Source of the DNA: Asticcacaulis sp. AC466
Lineage (GTDB): Bacteria > Pseudomonadota > Alphaproteobacteria > Caulobacterales > Caulobacteraceae
Reading direction: 5' to 3'
NCBI RefSeq assembly: GCF_000495815.1
Contig: NZ_AWGE01000014.1
Coordinates: forward strand, 1-64,000
Length of the DNA: 64,000 nt
Below the pieces are notes generated by a model. It was not told the origin of the DNA. It saw only the letters and a program-made list of their open reading frames with translations, and searched no databases. Each line of letters opens with the position of its first letter. Position 1 is the stretch's first letter. The position numbers and the translations under genes are program-made. This document shows positions 54,506 to 63,908 of this stretch, piece after piece.

Positions 54506-55636
54506 ATGTATGTAGACGCCTTTGAAACCTGGACCTGCAAACGTCCGAAGGGCCTGTTCGACGAAAGCCGCGAAGGTGCGGCGCCCATGCCGTGGGACTA
54601 TGTGGTGGGGAAGATCACCACGTCGGACGGTATAGAGGGGATAGCGACATTCTGGGCGGCGCGGTCCGGCGCTGTTACCGAGGCCTATCTGGCCGACATT
54701 GTGGCGCCGGTCATCCTGGGGCGCAGTATCCATGACCGCGAACGCATCTGGCAGGATTTCTGGAATATCGACCGCCACGGGGCCTTCTTCCCCGTCTTCC
54801 TGCCCGGGCCGATCGACGTGGCCCTGTGGGACGCCGCGGCGCGGACGGCAAACCTGCCGCTGCACAGCTATATAGGCAGCTGCCGGACCCATATGCCCGT
54901 CTATGCCAGCAGTCTATGGTTGCCCACAGTCGCCGACTATGTGCGCGAAGCCCTGCATTACAAGGCCAAGGGCTTCAAGGCTTACAAGATCCATCCCTGC
55001 GGCCCCAGCGCCCTCGATATGGAAATTCATGCCGCCGTGCGCGAAGCGGTCGGGCCGGAGATCGTCCTCATGACCGATCCGGTCGCCGAATATACTCTGC
55101 CCGAAGCGATCAAGGTCGCGCGTCACCTGGAGACACTCAACTTTCACTGGTTCGAGGAGCCCTTCAGGGACTACGAGTTGGATAAATATGCTCAACTCAG
55201 CGCCGCCGTCGATATCGCCATTGTCGGCACGGAAACGACCCGTGGCGGCCCCTGGGGCGTGGCGCAGGCGATTAAGGCCAATGCAGTGGATGCTGTGCGC
55301 GCCGACGTATCCTGGAAAGGGGGGATTACCGGCACGCTTAAGGTCTGCCATCTCGCCGAAGCCCACGGCATGAACTGCGAGTTGCACACCACCACCATGG
55401 GGCCCATGGATATTGCCAATCTGCACGTCGCCTGCGCGGTGCGGAACTCCGAATATTTTGAAATGTTTGTGCCCGAAGACACTTTTCAGATCCCGATGAA
55501 GCAAAGCCTCCACGATTTCATCGACGGCAATGGCGATATCCACGTCCCGACAGGGCCAGGCCTTGGTATCGATATCGACTGGGACCTGGTCGATAAAAAT
55601 TGTGTCTCGCATCGTGTATTTCGACGCAAGGCCTGA
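54506..55636 (+). CDS. Enolase-superfamily (mandelate racemase-like) sugar-acid dehydratase
   Basis: A protein of 376 aa with the capping domain followed by the TIM barrel: KxH base motif YKIHP (Lys161, His163), metal ligands in MTDPVAEY, WFEEPF and GTETTRGG, and the second catalytic His294 in CELHTTTMG. It is a dehydratase or cycloisomerase of an acid sugar, perhaps altronate, mannonate or galactarate. It follows uxaC after 15 bp. The exact reaction cannot be read from sequence. Confidence 0.85.
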   Translation: MYVDAFETWTCKRPKGLFDESREGAAPMPWDYVVGKITTSDGIEGIATFWAARSGAVTEAYLADIVAPVILGRSIHDRERIWQDFWNIDRHGAFFPVFLPGPIDVALWDAAARTANLPLHSYIGSCRTHMPVYASSLWLPTVADYVREALHYKAKGFKAYKIHPCGPSALDMEIHAAVREAVGPEIVLMTDPVAEYTLPEAIKVARHLETLNFHWFEEPFRDYELDKYAQLSAAVDIAIVGTETTRGGPWGVAQAIKANAVDAVRADVSWKGGITGTLKVCHLAEAHGMNCELHTTTMGPMDIANLHVACAVRNSEYFEMFVPEDTFQIPMKQSLHDFIDGNGDIHVPTGPGLGIDIDWDLVDKNCVSHRVFRRKA

Positions 55637-55668
55637 CCGGTCATCATATCAATTGAAAGAACAGCATC

Positions 55669-57267
55669 ATGGACCCTTTATCTGGATTAAGCCGGCGCGC
55701 GATGGTGATGAGCACGTTTGCTGGAACGCTGGCCGGGCTCGCGGGCGCGCCGTCTCTTGTCCGGGCCGCTTCGCTGCGCGGATTTTACGAGGTGCGCGAT
55801 TTCGGCGCACGGGGTGACGGCAAGACGATCGATTCCGGCGCCATCAACAAGGCCATCGAGGCGGCGGCGCGCGGCGGCGGCGGCACGGTCGTGGTGTCGC
55901 CCGGTGATTACAAGTGCTTCTCGATCCGGCTGAAGGACAATATCACCCTGATGCTGTCGGCGGGCGCCACGATCATCGCCGCCAATCCCGATGTGGACGG
56001 GGCGCATTATGACCTGCCGGAGGGTATATTTGAGGAACAACTGGCCTCGCACGGACAGAGCCATTATCGCAACAGTCTGATATATGGCATCGGTCTCAGC
56101 AATATCGCCATCGTGGGGACCGGGCGTATCCATGGCCTGGGGCTGGACCGTGAAAATCCCGAACCGCGTTGGCATGGGATTCCGGGCTGGGTATCGCCCA
56201 AGGATCAGGGACTTGATCCACAAACGGCGCGTCTGAAAGACCCGGAGGAGCGCAGATACGAAGGCCGCGCCGGCAAGAGCATCGGCCTTAAGGAATGCCA
56301 TAATGTGGTGCTGCGTGATTTCTCCATCCTGCAGGGCGGGCATTTCAGTGTCTACGCACTGGGGTGCAGCAATATGACGATCGATGGGCTGATGATTGAC
56401 ACCGACCGCGATGGTATCGACATCGATTGCTGTCGCGACGTCCGCGTCAGCAATTGTATCGTCAATGCGCCGAAGGATGACGCTATCGTCCTCAAGTCCA
56501 GTGGTGCGCTCAACCGCAGCGTCGTCTGCGAAGAGGTGAGCGTCGTCAACTGCAAGACCAGCGGCTACTTGCTCGGAACCATGCTCGATGGAACCTATGT
56601 GCCATCGCCCTACGTATCGCCGGACAAGCTGGGCGTTTTGGGGCGGATCAAGCTCGGCACGGACTCGGTCGGGGGGTTCCGCAATATCCTGATCTCCGAC
56701 TGTATTTGCGAAAACTCGCGCGGGCTGCAACTGGGAGCCATCGATGGTGGTGTGCTGGAGGACGTGACATTCTCCAATATCTCGCTGCGCAATCCGGTCA
56801 ATCATCCGTTCTTCCTGCGCCTGTCAGTGCGCAATCGCGCGCCTGTCGGTGCGGGCGTAGCTCAGGTCCGCCGTGTGCGGTTCTCGGACATCAACGTTTC
56901 GGGCGCTTTGGGTGCGTTTCCCTGCGGTATCGTTGGGGTCGAGGATGGCATTATCGAAGACGTCAGTATCGGCAATGTCCATATCGTCAACTCAGGCGGC
57001 GGGAGCGCGGAAGATGCGGCACGCGTGCCACCGGAAAGGCGCAATTCCAGTTTGGAGCCCAGCTTCATGGGGGTGCTTCCTGCCCACGGGCTTTATGTGC
57101 GTCATGCCCGAAATATCACCGTGCGGAATTCGTCGTTTGAGGTCACGGCGCCGGATGCACGCCCGGCTCTTTATTTCGACGATGTTACCGGCGCCAAGGT
57201 CAGCAGTCTGTCTGTCCCGGGCCAGGCGGTAAAGTCCGTCAATAGCCGCGATATCCAGGTAAGCTAG
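55669..57267 (+). CDS. GH28-like (polygalacturonase fold) secreted enzyme
   Basis: A protein of 532 aa, a right-handed beta-helix. A Tat-type signal (SRRAMVM followed by a hydrophobic stretch) implies export. GH28 motifs: TDRDGID at about 245-251 (NTD region), KDDA at 269-272 (DD), and RIKLGT at 326 (RIK). The GHG motif is not seen; the corresponding place reads TSGYLLGT. It probably cleaves pectin-derived oligogalacturonides or a related polymer. Last gene of the operon before the operator pair. Confidence 0.8.
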   Translation: MDPLSGLSRRAMVMSTFAGTLAGLAGAPSLVRAASLRGFYEVRDFGARGDGKTIDSGAINKAIEAAARGGGGTVVVSPGDYKCFSIRLKDNITLMLSAGATIIAANPDVDGAHYDLPEGIFEEQLASHGQSHYRNSLIYGIGLSNIAIVGTGRIHGLGLDRENPEPRWHGIPGWVSPKDQGLDPQTARLKDPEERRYEGRAGKSIGLKECHNVVLRDFSILQGGHFSVYALGCSNMTIDGLMIDTDRDGIDIDCCRDVRVSNCIVNAPKDDAIVLKSSGALNRSVVCEEVSVVNCKTSGYLLGTMLDGTYVPSPYVSPDKLGVLGRIKLGTDSVGGFRNILISDCICENSRGLQLGAIDGGVLEDVTFSNISLRNPVNHPFFLRLSVRNRAPVGAGVAQVRRVRFSDINVSGALGAFPCGIVGVEDGIIEDVSIGNVHIVNSGGGSAEDAARVPPERRNSSLEPSFMGVLPAHGLYVRHARNITVRNSSFEVTAPDARPALYFDDVTGAKVSSLSVPGQAVKSVNSRDIQVS

Positions 57268-57325
57268 GGCGTCCACGGGTCAGATAGTGATAAATGGGTG
57301 ACACAAATTCCCGTTTTCGAGAAAC

Positions 57326-57336
57326 CTGTAATACAG
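57326..57336. promoter_or_regulatory. Palindromic operator CTGTAATACAG (copy 2)
   Basis: Identical to the palindrome between gntR and the MFS gene (50217). It is likely a GntR-regulator site for the TonB receptor gene. Confidence 0.65.
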
Positions 57337-57359
57337 CTATTGGCGGTCGTCGATGAATC

Positions 57360-57370
57360 CTGTATTACAG
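57360..57370. promoter_or_regulatory. Palindromic operator CTGTATTACAG (copy 3)
   Basis: The same palindrome with T at the centre, 34 bp (about three helical turns) after copy 2, which permits cooperative binding. The bases following it, GTTTG, also match those following copy 1. Confidence 0.65.
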
Positions 57371-57619
57371 GTTTGTTCGCGTAAGGCCGCGAACTCATAA
57401 AAAAGAATACCCGGTCTTGTGACCGGACAGGGATTAGAAGCGACCATGAGACCGTGTGACGCCCGAAGTGCGACCTGTGTCGTGATTTCACTCTCTCAGC
57501 CAACGGCTGGGATCTTCGGCTGCAAGTTTCACCTTGATCTGATTTTCAAGCCTATCCGGGTCACAGCACGTCCGTGAGTCTGCTTTAGAGCCAAAACTGG
57601 CCATATAGGGAAAGAAACA

Positions 57620-60496
57620 ATGCGTTCCGAACTTAAGATCACGATCTGCCGCAGCGCCTCTGCGCTTGCCATTGCCATTATGGCGTTTAGCCCCGGTTGG
57701 GCGTTCGCGCAGACGGCTACACCGCCGGACCAGCCTCAGGCAAATCCGGCGGCGGACGAACAGGTCGTCATTATCAAAGGTTTCCGCCGTTCGCTTAGTA
57801 GTGCGCTGGCCGTCAAGCGCCGGGAAACCGGCATTGTCGATTCGATTACCTCCGAGGACATCGGCAAATTTCCCGATTCCAACCTGGCCGAGTCGATGCA
57901 GCGGGTGCCGGGCGTGGCCATCACCCGCGGCGACGGCGGGGAAGGCAAGACGATTTCGGTACGCGGTCTCGGCGCCCAGTTCACGCGGGTTCTCATGAAT
58001 GGCATGGAGGGTGCCAGTTCGACCGGTTCTTCGGATATCCGTTCCGGTTACGTCTCTTCGCGATCATTCGATTTCAGCGCCTTTCCTTCAGAACTGTTCA
58101 GTTCTTTGAAGGTGCGGAAAACCAGTGAAGCCGATGTGGAGGAAGGATCCCTGGGCGCGACCGTTGAGCTTGAGACGCCGCGTCCGCTGTCTTACAGCAA
58201 GGATTTCACCGCCGCGGTGAGCGCCGAAACGACCTATGACGACCTCGGAAAACACAACAGCCCCCGCTTTACGGCGGTCGTGGCGAAGAAGTTCCTGGAC
58301 AATAAACTCGGTGTGGGGGCTTCTGTGGCCTGGACCGAGCGACATACCCGCGAAGAAGGCTGGTCTGCGATTGATATTCTTCAGGGCAGCCTGAATCATT
58401 TCTGTTCTCCGGTGGGCTACGCGCCACAAAGCCCCGCCACCAGCGCTCCAAGGGGCACGGACGCAGCCAACTGCTCGACAGGTAATCCGCGCCTGCCCAA
58501 CACGCCTACAAACGTCGCCAACTATACACTCGTTGACAGCGCCAATACCTATGTGCCGCGCACGCCGCGTCTGATCCGCTCTGATCAGGACTATACTCGC
58601 ATGGGGGCGACCGTTACCGTGCAGTACAAACCGACGGATCGCACCAATATCACCCTCGATGCGCTCTATTCGCGTTATGACGTGGATCGTGACGACAGTT
58701 CGCTTTCGGCGCTGTCCTTCTCTCGTTCGGCCTCACAGCACGGCAGTGCGGAATCGTCAGTGGTCGATGCGGTGGCGGCACCCGACGGCACCTTGCTTTA
58801 TGGCCTGTTTAACGGCGTCGATCTTGTCTCCGACCTGACGCGTACCAAATATACGACCACCTTCAGTCAGGTAAACCTCAAGGCCAGCCAGGCATGGGAC
58901 CGGCTTACGCTTGACGGATATCTGGGGGTTTCGCGTACCGTGGTGGATAAGCCGATGCGGACGCAGATTTCCATGTATGCCAACAATGTCAACGGCTTCT
59001 CCTTCGACTTCCGTAACAATGATCGCTTCCCGGCTCTGAACTGGGGGATGGACGTCACTAATCCGGCCAACTATGTTTTCGGTCCGAACTCTGCGGATGC
59101 GACGGTGAACGGCGTACTCGCCATGCAGGTCGGGCGGGACACCACGGATAACGTCAATAGTGAAATTCACGCCGTTTACCGTTTGACGGACGCGCTCACG
59201 CTTAAAGCCGGCGTGCAGTACCGCGAGGCCAAGTTCGACACGGTCAGTGCCTCGCGCGTGACGCAAAACCTGGCGCCGGCCCTGCCCGCCGGGACGACAA
59301 TGGCCCAGTTGACCCGTTCCCTCACGGGCTTTGGGACCACTGTGCCCGTCGATACCACGTCAGGCTGGGCGGCGCCCGATTATGACAAGTTCGATCAGGT
59401 CTTCGGGTTCTCCAGCCAGACCGGCGCCTACGCCCTGGCGGCGCCAACCGAAGCGACGCTCGATGAAAAGGTCAAGGGCGCCTATGCCCAGCTCGATTTC
59501 GACACGGACGTGTTGCCCGTGCGGATTCGCGGTAATGTCGGCACGCGTTATGTTCATACCGAGCAAAGCGGGACAGGCACGTTCTCGGGCACGCCACTGG
59601 CCCTGACGCGCAGTTATGACGACTGGCTGCCGGCAGCAACGGTCACGGCAGACCTGAAGAAAAACCTTATCCTGCGCTTTGCCGTCGCCAAGGTCATGTC
59701 GCGCCCGGAACTGTCCGACTTGCTTCCAGGGGCCGTGGCGATTGCGCTCAATACGCGCACGGTATCGAGCGGCAACTTCCTTCTCGACCCCATCCGCGCC
59801 AAGACGGCGGATATTTCACTGGAATATTACTTCGGCAAGCGCGGCCTGCTTTCGGGCGGACTGTTCTACAAGGATATCGACAGCTACATCCAGACGCTTC
59901 AGCGCAATATTCCGTATGGCGAAACGGGTTTGCCGCTCAGTCTGCTGAACGGGTCCAACAACGATGCGAGCACTATCTTTACGGTGTCCAACAAGACCAA
60001 CACGCCGGGCGGGCCGCTGAAGGGATTTGAGCTTAATTATCAGCAAGGCTTCGATTTCCTGCCGGGATTCTGGAAGAACACCGGAATTATCGCCGCCTAT
60101 ACATACACGGAATCGAATATCGACTACTGCACCAATGCAGCCTGCACGGCGACGGTTAAGGCGTCACTGGTGAACCTGTCGAAAAACACGCTCAATACAA
60201 CCGTGTACTATGAAGATGACAAGCTGAGCATGCGCATGAGCGGGTCGTGGCGGGACAAATTCCTGCTTCGCGTTCCATCGGGACGGGCTGGCAGCGATGT
60301 GCAAGGCAATATCGCGGGCTTCTTTTTGGACGCGAGCGCGTCCTACCAGGTCACGCCACGTCTGCAACTGCGGCTGGAGGCGCAGAACCTGACAAACCAG
60401 GAACTGGGTTTCTACGAAGACTCAGTCCGCCAGGATGCGCTGTACAGCTCCTATAGCGGTCGGAAGGTTACGGTCGGTTTTGGTTATAACTTCTGA
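57620..60496 (+). CDS. Large TonB-dependent receptor (Caulobacter oligosaccharide type)
   Basis: A protein of 958 aa with a signal peptide (ALAIAIMAFSPGWAFAQ), a plug domain with QVVIIKGFRRSLSSAL, DSITSEDIGKFPDSNLAESMQRVPGVAI and ISVRGLGAQFTRVLMNG, and a long barrel ending in TVGFGYNF. This subtype is characteristic of carbohydrate receptors of Caulobacterales and relatives. Context suggests import of pectic oligosaccharides. GGGAAAGAAACA precedes the ATG. It may be controlled by the palindromes upstream. Confidence 0.92.
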   Translation: MRSELKITICRSASALAIAIMAFSPGWAFAQTATPPDQPQANPAADEQVVIIKGFRRSLSSALAVKRRETGIVDSITSEDIGKFPDSNLAESMQRVPGVAITRGDGGEGKTISVRGLGAQFTRVLMNGMEGASSTGSSDIRSGYVSSRSFDFSAFPSELFSSLKVRKTSEADVEEGSLGATVELETPRPLSYSKDFTAAVSAETTYDDLGKHNSPRFTAVVAKKFLDNKLGVGASVAWTERHTREEGWSAIDILQGSLNHFCSPVGYAPQSPATSAPRGTDAANCSTGNPRLPNTPTNVANYTLVDSANTYVPRTPRLIRSDQDYTRMGATVTVQYKPTDRTNITLDALYSRYDVDRDDSSLSALSFSRSASQHGSAESSVVDAVAAPDGTLLYGLFNGVDLVSDLTRTKYTTTFSQVNLKASQAWDRLTLDGYLGVSRTVVDKPMRTQISMYANNVNGFSFDFRNNDRFPALNWGMDVTNPANYVFGPNSADATVNGVLAMQVGRDTTDNVNSEIHAVYRLTDALTLKAGVQYREAKFDTVSASRVTQNLAPALPAGTTMAQLTRSLTGFGTTVPVDTTSGWAAPDYDKFDQVFGFSSQTGAYALAAPTEATLDEKVKGAYAQLDFDTDVLPVRIRGNVGTRYVHTEQSGTGTFSGTPLALTRSYDDWLPAATVTADLKKNLILRFAVAKVMSRPELSDLLPGAVAIALNTRTVSSGNFLLDPIRAKTADISLEYYFGKRGLLSGGLFYKDIDSYIQTLQRNIPYGETGLPLSLLNGSNNDASTIFTVSNKTNTPGGPLKGFELNYQQGFDFLPGFWKNTGIIAAYTYTESNIDYCTNAACTATVKASLVNLSKNTLNTTVYYEDDKLSMRMSGSWRDKFLLRVPSGRAGSDVQGNIAGFFLDASASYQVTPRLQLRLEAQNLTNQELGFYEDSVRQDALYSSYSGRKVTVGFGYNF

Positions 60497-60522
60497 TCTG
60501 CACTGGGTTCCATGCTTTTTAC

Positions 60523-60561
60523 GCGCTTTCCGAAAAGTGCAGCACACTTTTCGGAAAGCGC
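60523..60561. repeat. 17-bp perfect inverted repeat downstream of the TonB receptor
   Basis: A perfect 17-bp stem (GCGCTTTCCGAAAAGTG and its complement) with a 5-nt loop, 27 bp past the receptor stop. The trailing T run is poor. It may be a terminator or a REP-like dispersed palindrome. Confidence 0.7.
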
Positions 60562-60780
60562 TAATCTTGTTATTAAAACACCCATGTCCGCCTGCGCGTA
60601 GTCACAAAGCTCCGTGACATGCCCAGAAGGGGGGCGATGGATAGCCATAGCGTTTGCCTATAACGCTGCCTGTTTCGCATGCGTCGTAGCTCTTATCCCG
60701 GCCTTACAACTTTTCTGCGGTTTGCCGACTGAAACCACATGTTGGATCACCTAGCATCGCGTTAAATCAGGAGCAGAACA

Positions 60781-60927
60781 ATGGTCGAACCGTCGGAACT
60801 GAATCATCGGCATATGGGGCGCAGCTTTGAAAATATCGTTGCGTTGGGTTTGTCACTTATAGCCACTCTGGGGTTTGGCGCCTTTTGCCTGTTCTATATC
60901 GGCGGTTTCATAACCACTGCGGCCTGA
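60781..60927 (+). CDS. Small membrane protein
   Basis: A 48-aa open frame, with CAGGAG at 7 bp before the ATG. The first 17 residues are polar, then one hydrophobic helix (IVALGLSLIATLGFGAFCLFYIGGF), then TTAA. No family is recognised. The ribosome-binding site and clear transmembrane segment argue that it is real. Confidence 0.5.
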   Translation: MVEPSELNHRHMGRSFENIVALGLSLIATLGFGAFCLFYIGGFITTAA

Positions 60928-60983
60928 GTGTGCGCTCATAAGGCAAGAGGTGGGTTGATACCCACCTCCCGATAAGTTGCGCT

Positions 60984-62012
60984 CTATGAAAAATCTAGCA
61001 CGGTTCGGCCTTCGATCCGGCCATGCTCAAGGTCGGTCAAGACCGTGTTGATATCGTCCAGATGGGCTGTGTGAATATCGGCCTTGACCTTACCTGCTGC
61101 CGCGAAAGCAATGGCCTCGTCAAGATCACGACGCGTTCCCACGATCGAGCCGCGCACCGTAATGCGTTTCAGCACCACCTCGAAGATCGGTGTAGGAAAG
61201 GCGCCGGGCGGAAGCCCGACCAGGCTAACCGTCCCTTTGCGCCGCGCCACGGAAATGGCCTGGGCGAAGGCGGGGGGCGAGACGGCGGTCACCAACACGC
61301 CATGCGCGCCGCCGCCGGTTGCCCGGACAATATCGGCGACGGCGTCGGGTGACCGGCCATCCACGGCCAGATCGGCGCCGAGGCTGCGGGCAAGTGCCAG
61401 TTTTTCCGGCGCCACGTCGATGGCCGCAACATAGAGGCCCATCGCCTTGGCATATTGAATGGCGATATGCCCCAGGCCGCCAACACCGGAAATGGCTACC
61501 CATTCGCCGGGGCGGGCCTCGGTTTCCTTGAGCCCCTTATAGGTCGTGACGCCGGCGCACAGGATCGGCGCGATCTCTGTGAAGCTGATATTGGCGGGCA
61601 GGCGGCAGGCGAACGGGGCGGCGGCGATGACAAATTCGGCGAATCCGCCGTTGCAGCTATAGCCGGTATTGTGTTGTTGCTCGCACAGGGTTTCCCATCC
61701 GGTCTGGCAGTACTCGCAATTGCCGCAGGCGTCGTGCAGCCAGGCCACGCCGACGCGGTCGCCTTCCTTGAGGCCTGTGACACCAGGGCCGATCGCCGCC
61801 ACGGTTCCGGCGACCTCGTGGCCCGGTATAAAGGGCGGCTGGGGCTTGATCGGCCAGTCACCATTCGCCGCATGCAGGTCGGTGTGGCATACACCGCAGG
61901 CGGCGACCTTTACGAGAATTTCCCCTGGGCCCGGGGTCGGCACATCGACCTCCATGACCTCCAGCGCCTTGCCGAACGTCCGAACGACGGCGGCTTTCAT
62001 CTTTGTGGCCAT
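60984..62012 (-). CDS. adhP: Zinc-dependent alcohol dehydrogenase (AdhP-like)
   Basis: A protein of 342 aa, medium-chain dehydrogenase. The catalytic zinc site is in CGVCHTDLHAANGDW and GHEVAGTV; the structural zinc site is in CGNCEYCQTGWETLC; the NAD motif GVGGLGHIAIQYAKA lies near residue 175. It oxidises primary alcohols such as ethanol or reduces aldehydes. The ATG at 62012 has AGGAG 8 bp upstream; an upstream 12-codon extension is unsupported. Confidence 0.93.
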   Translation of the reverse strand: MATKMKAAVVRTFGKALEVMEVDVPTPGPGEILVKVAACGVCHTDLHAANGDWPIKPQPPFIPGHEVAGTVAAIGPGVTGLKEGDRVGVAWLHDACGNCEYCQTGWETLCEQQHNTGYSCNGGFAEFVIAAAPFACRLPANISFTEIAPILCAGVTTYKGLKETEARPGEWVAISGVGGLGHIAIQYAKAMGLYVAAIDVAPEKLALARSLGADLAVDGRSPDAVADIVRATGGGAHGVLVTAVSPPAFAQAISVARRKGTVSLVGLPPGAFPTPIFEVVLKRITVRGSIVGTRRDLDEAIAFAAAGKVKADIHTAHLDDINTVLTDLEHGRIEGRTVLDFS

Positions 62013-62206
62013 GCAAAAACTCCTGAATAGTGGGTGTCGGAAAATCACTCACTGTGTCTATGACAGGACTGAGCTGGCGGCTTTGACTATGATCAAAACC
62101 GCGCCCGGAAAGTGCGATTACCGAATTGTTCGTAACGCTCGGCTACACCGTCTGTCACAAAACTGACCTATAGCCCGCCTATGTTGAGCCATTGCAAGGA
62201 GCCAAC

Positions 62207-63730
62207 ATGTTTCGCCTGTCCGTTCTTGTCTCGCTGGCCGCGCTGGCCATGGCGTCGTCCGCCAGCGCGCAATCTCAAACCTATGTCAGCAAGCATTGGA
62301 CAGAAGCGCCCGGCGCCGTGTCGGTGACGTTGAACGGGCAAACCTTCGTTAATCAAGGGCTGGTCGGCGCGGGACGCTTCAGCGCCGCGACGTCCGACTT
62401 TGCCGGCGACACCCTGGGATCGTTTTCCGGCATGGCCTTGCGGGCGTGGAAGAAGCTGCCCGATGGCAGCTATAGCGGCGATATCTATACCCTGCCTGAC
62501 CGTGGCCCTAACGATGTCGGCTCGGTCAAGGGCACGGCCGACTACGCCAATCGTCTGCACAGCCTGCATCTCAGCCTGAGCCCGGAGGGGCATCTGACCC
62601 TTACGCCGACCGGGGGCTTTTACCTGAAGGACGCAACCGGCCAGACCTTCACCGGCAAGGACCCGGGCGCCAATGTCGTGACGCGTGACGGCATTCGCTA
62701 TCCGTCACCAGCAAGCGGCGAGGGCGCTGGGCATATCAGCCTCGATTCCGAAGCCATCGCCATGCTGCCCGACGGCAGCTTCTGTATTTCCGACGAATAC
62801 GCCGCCGGCATCTATCTGTTCGATAAAACGGGCAAGCAGACCGGCGCCATTCAAACCGTCCCCGCTTTGTTGCCGATGACGGCGGGCGTGCTCAACTTCA
62901 ACGCCGAAAAGGCGCCGGACACGGGGCGTCGCAACAATCAGGGTCTCGAAGCGCTGGCGGTCACGCCGGATGGCAAATACCTGGTCACCATTTTGCAAAG
63001 CGCCACCGTCCAGGACACGGCCGGCAAGGATAAGGCCACGCGCAATAACACCCGCATCCTCATCTACGACATCTCAAAGACACGGACGCCGACGCAACCG
63101 GTTTCCCACTACGTCCTGCAACTGCCGACCTACCGTGAAACCGGTGACGGGCAGCCTGCCGACGCCACCGCTGCCCAATCGGAAATGGTTGCGCTCAGCG
63201 ATACGCAGTTCCTTGTCCTGTCGCGCGATGGCAACGGGCGCGGCAAGGGCACGACCGACGCGCCGGTGTTCAAGAGCGTTCTGCTCATTGACGTGACCGG
63301 TGCCACCAACCTGGCCGGGACACCCTATGAGCAGGGCACGCAGCCCGTTGCCCGCAACGGCCAACTGGTTGACGGCATCGTGCCGGTTCAGCAGACCGAA
63401 CTGATCAACATGCTCAATCCGGTGCAACTCGCCCGCTTCGGTATGAATCTGACGGTGGCGCCGTCCACGTCAATGACCCTGCCGGAAAAGCTGGAGGCGA
63501 TGGCCATTGCGCCGGCGCTTGACCCCAAGGCGCCGAACGACGTGTTTCTTCTGGTCGGTAACGACAACGATTTCGAAACGCAAAACGGCCGACTCAAGGG
63601 TCAGGCCTTCGATGCCGCCCTGACCAATGCCAAGGGGAGCGGCGCCGGGGACAACGACAACCTGATCCTGGTCTATCGGCTCACCCTGCCGGGCAGTGTG
63701 AAGCCGTCCGTCATTGACCCGGCTCAATGA
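62207..63730 (+). CDS. Secreted esterase-like/phytase-like beta-propeller protein
   Basis: A protein of 507 aa with a signal peptide (VLVSLAALAMASSASAQ). It has the features of the esterase-like activity of phytase family: AWKKLPDGSYSGDIYTLPDRGPN, HISLDSEAIAMLPDGSFCISDEY and NNQGLEALAVTPDGKYL. Enzymatic activity and substrate are uncertain. CAAGGAG precedes the ATG at 62207. Divergent from the alcohol dehydrogenase gene with a 194-bp gap. Confidence 0.85.
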   Translation: MFRLSVLVSLAALAMASSASAQSQTYVSKHWTEAPGAVSVTLNGQTFVNQGLVGAGRFSAATSDFAGDTLGSFSGMALRAWKKLPDGSYSGDIYTLPDRGPNDVGSVKGTADYANRLHSLHLSLSPEGHLTLTPTGGFYLKDATGQTFTGKDPGANVVTRDGIRYPSPASGEGAGHISLDSEAIAMLPDGSFCISDEYAAGIYLFDKTGKQTGAIQTVPALLPMTAGVLNFNAEKAPDTGRRNNQGLEALAVTPDGKYLVTILQSATVQDTAGKDKATRNNTRILIYDISKTRTPTQPVSHYVLQLPTYRETGDGQPADATAAQSEMVALSDTQFLVLSRDGNGRGKGTTDAPVFKSVLLIDVTGATNLAGTPYEQGTQPVARNGQLVDGIVPVQQTELINMLNPVQLARFGMNLTVAPSTSMTLPEKLEAMAIAPALDPKAPNDVFLLVGNDNDFETQNGRLKGQAFDAALTNAKGSGAGDNDNLILVYRLTLPGSVKPSVIDPAQ

Positions 63731-63908
63731 CCACGGCCCCGGTGAGCTTTGTTTCAAACCGTTCATGAAGCGGGTGAGGTCACAGGGGCTGCTCGCCGGG
63801 AAAACAACTGGACGCGCCTGAAAACGATAGTGCTGGGGTCAAACCCGCGTAGGCGCAGTTATCCAATACAGATTGGCGGCGCGGTCAGGGGGCGGCGACC
63901 GCGCGCGC
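63731..63908. other. Short convergent gap, nothing recognised
   Basis: The gap between the phytase-like gene and the partial minus-strand gene. No hairpin with a T run or other signal was evident. Confidence 0.3.

Larger units (their letters stand above)
57268..57619. other. Regulatory region upstream of the TonB receptor
   Basis: No gene. It contains two copies of the palindrome CTGTAATACAG/CTGTATTACAG (57326-57336 and 57360-57370), 34 bp apart, about 250-290 bp before the receptor start codon. Confidence 0.5.
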
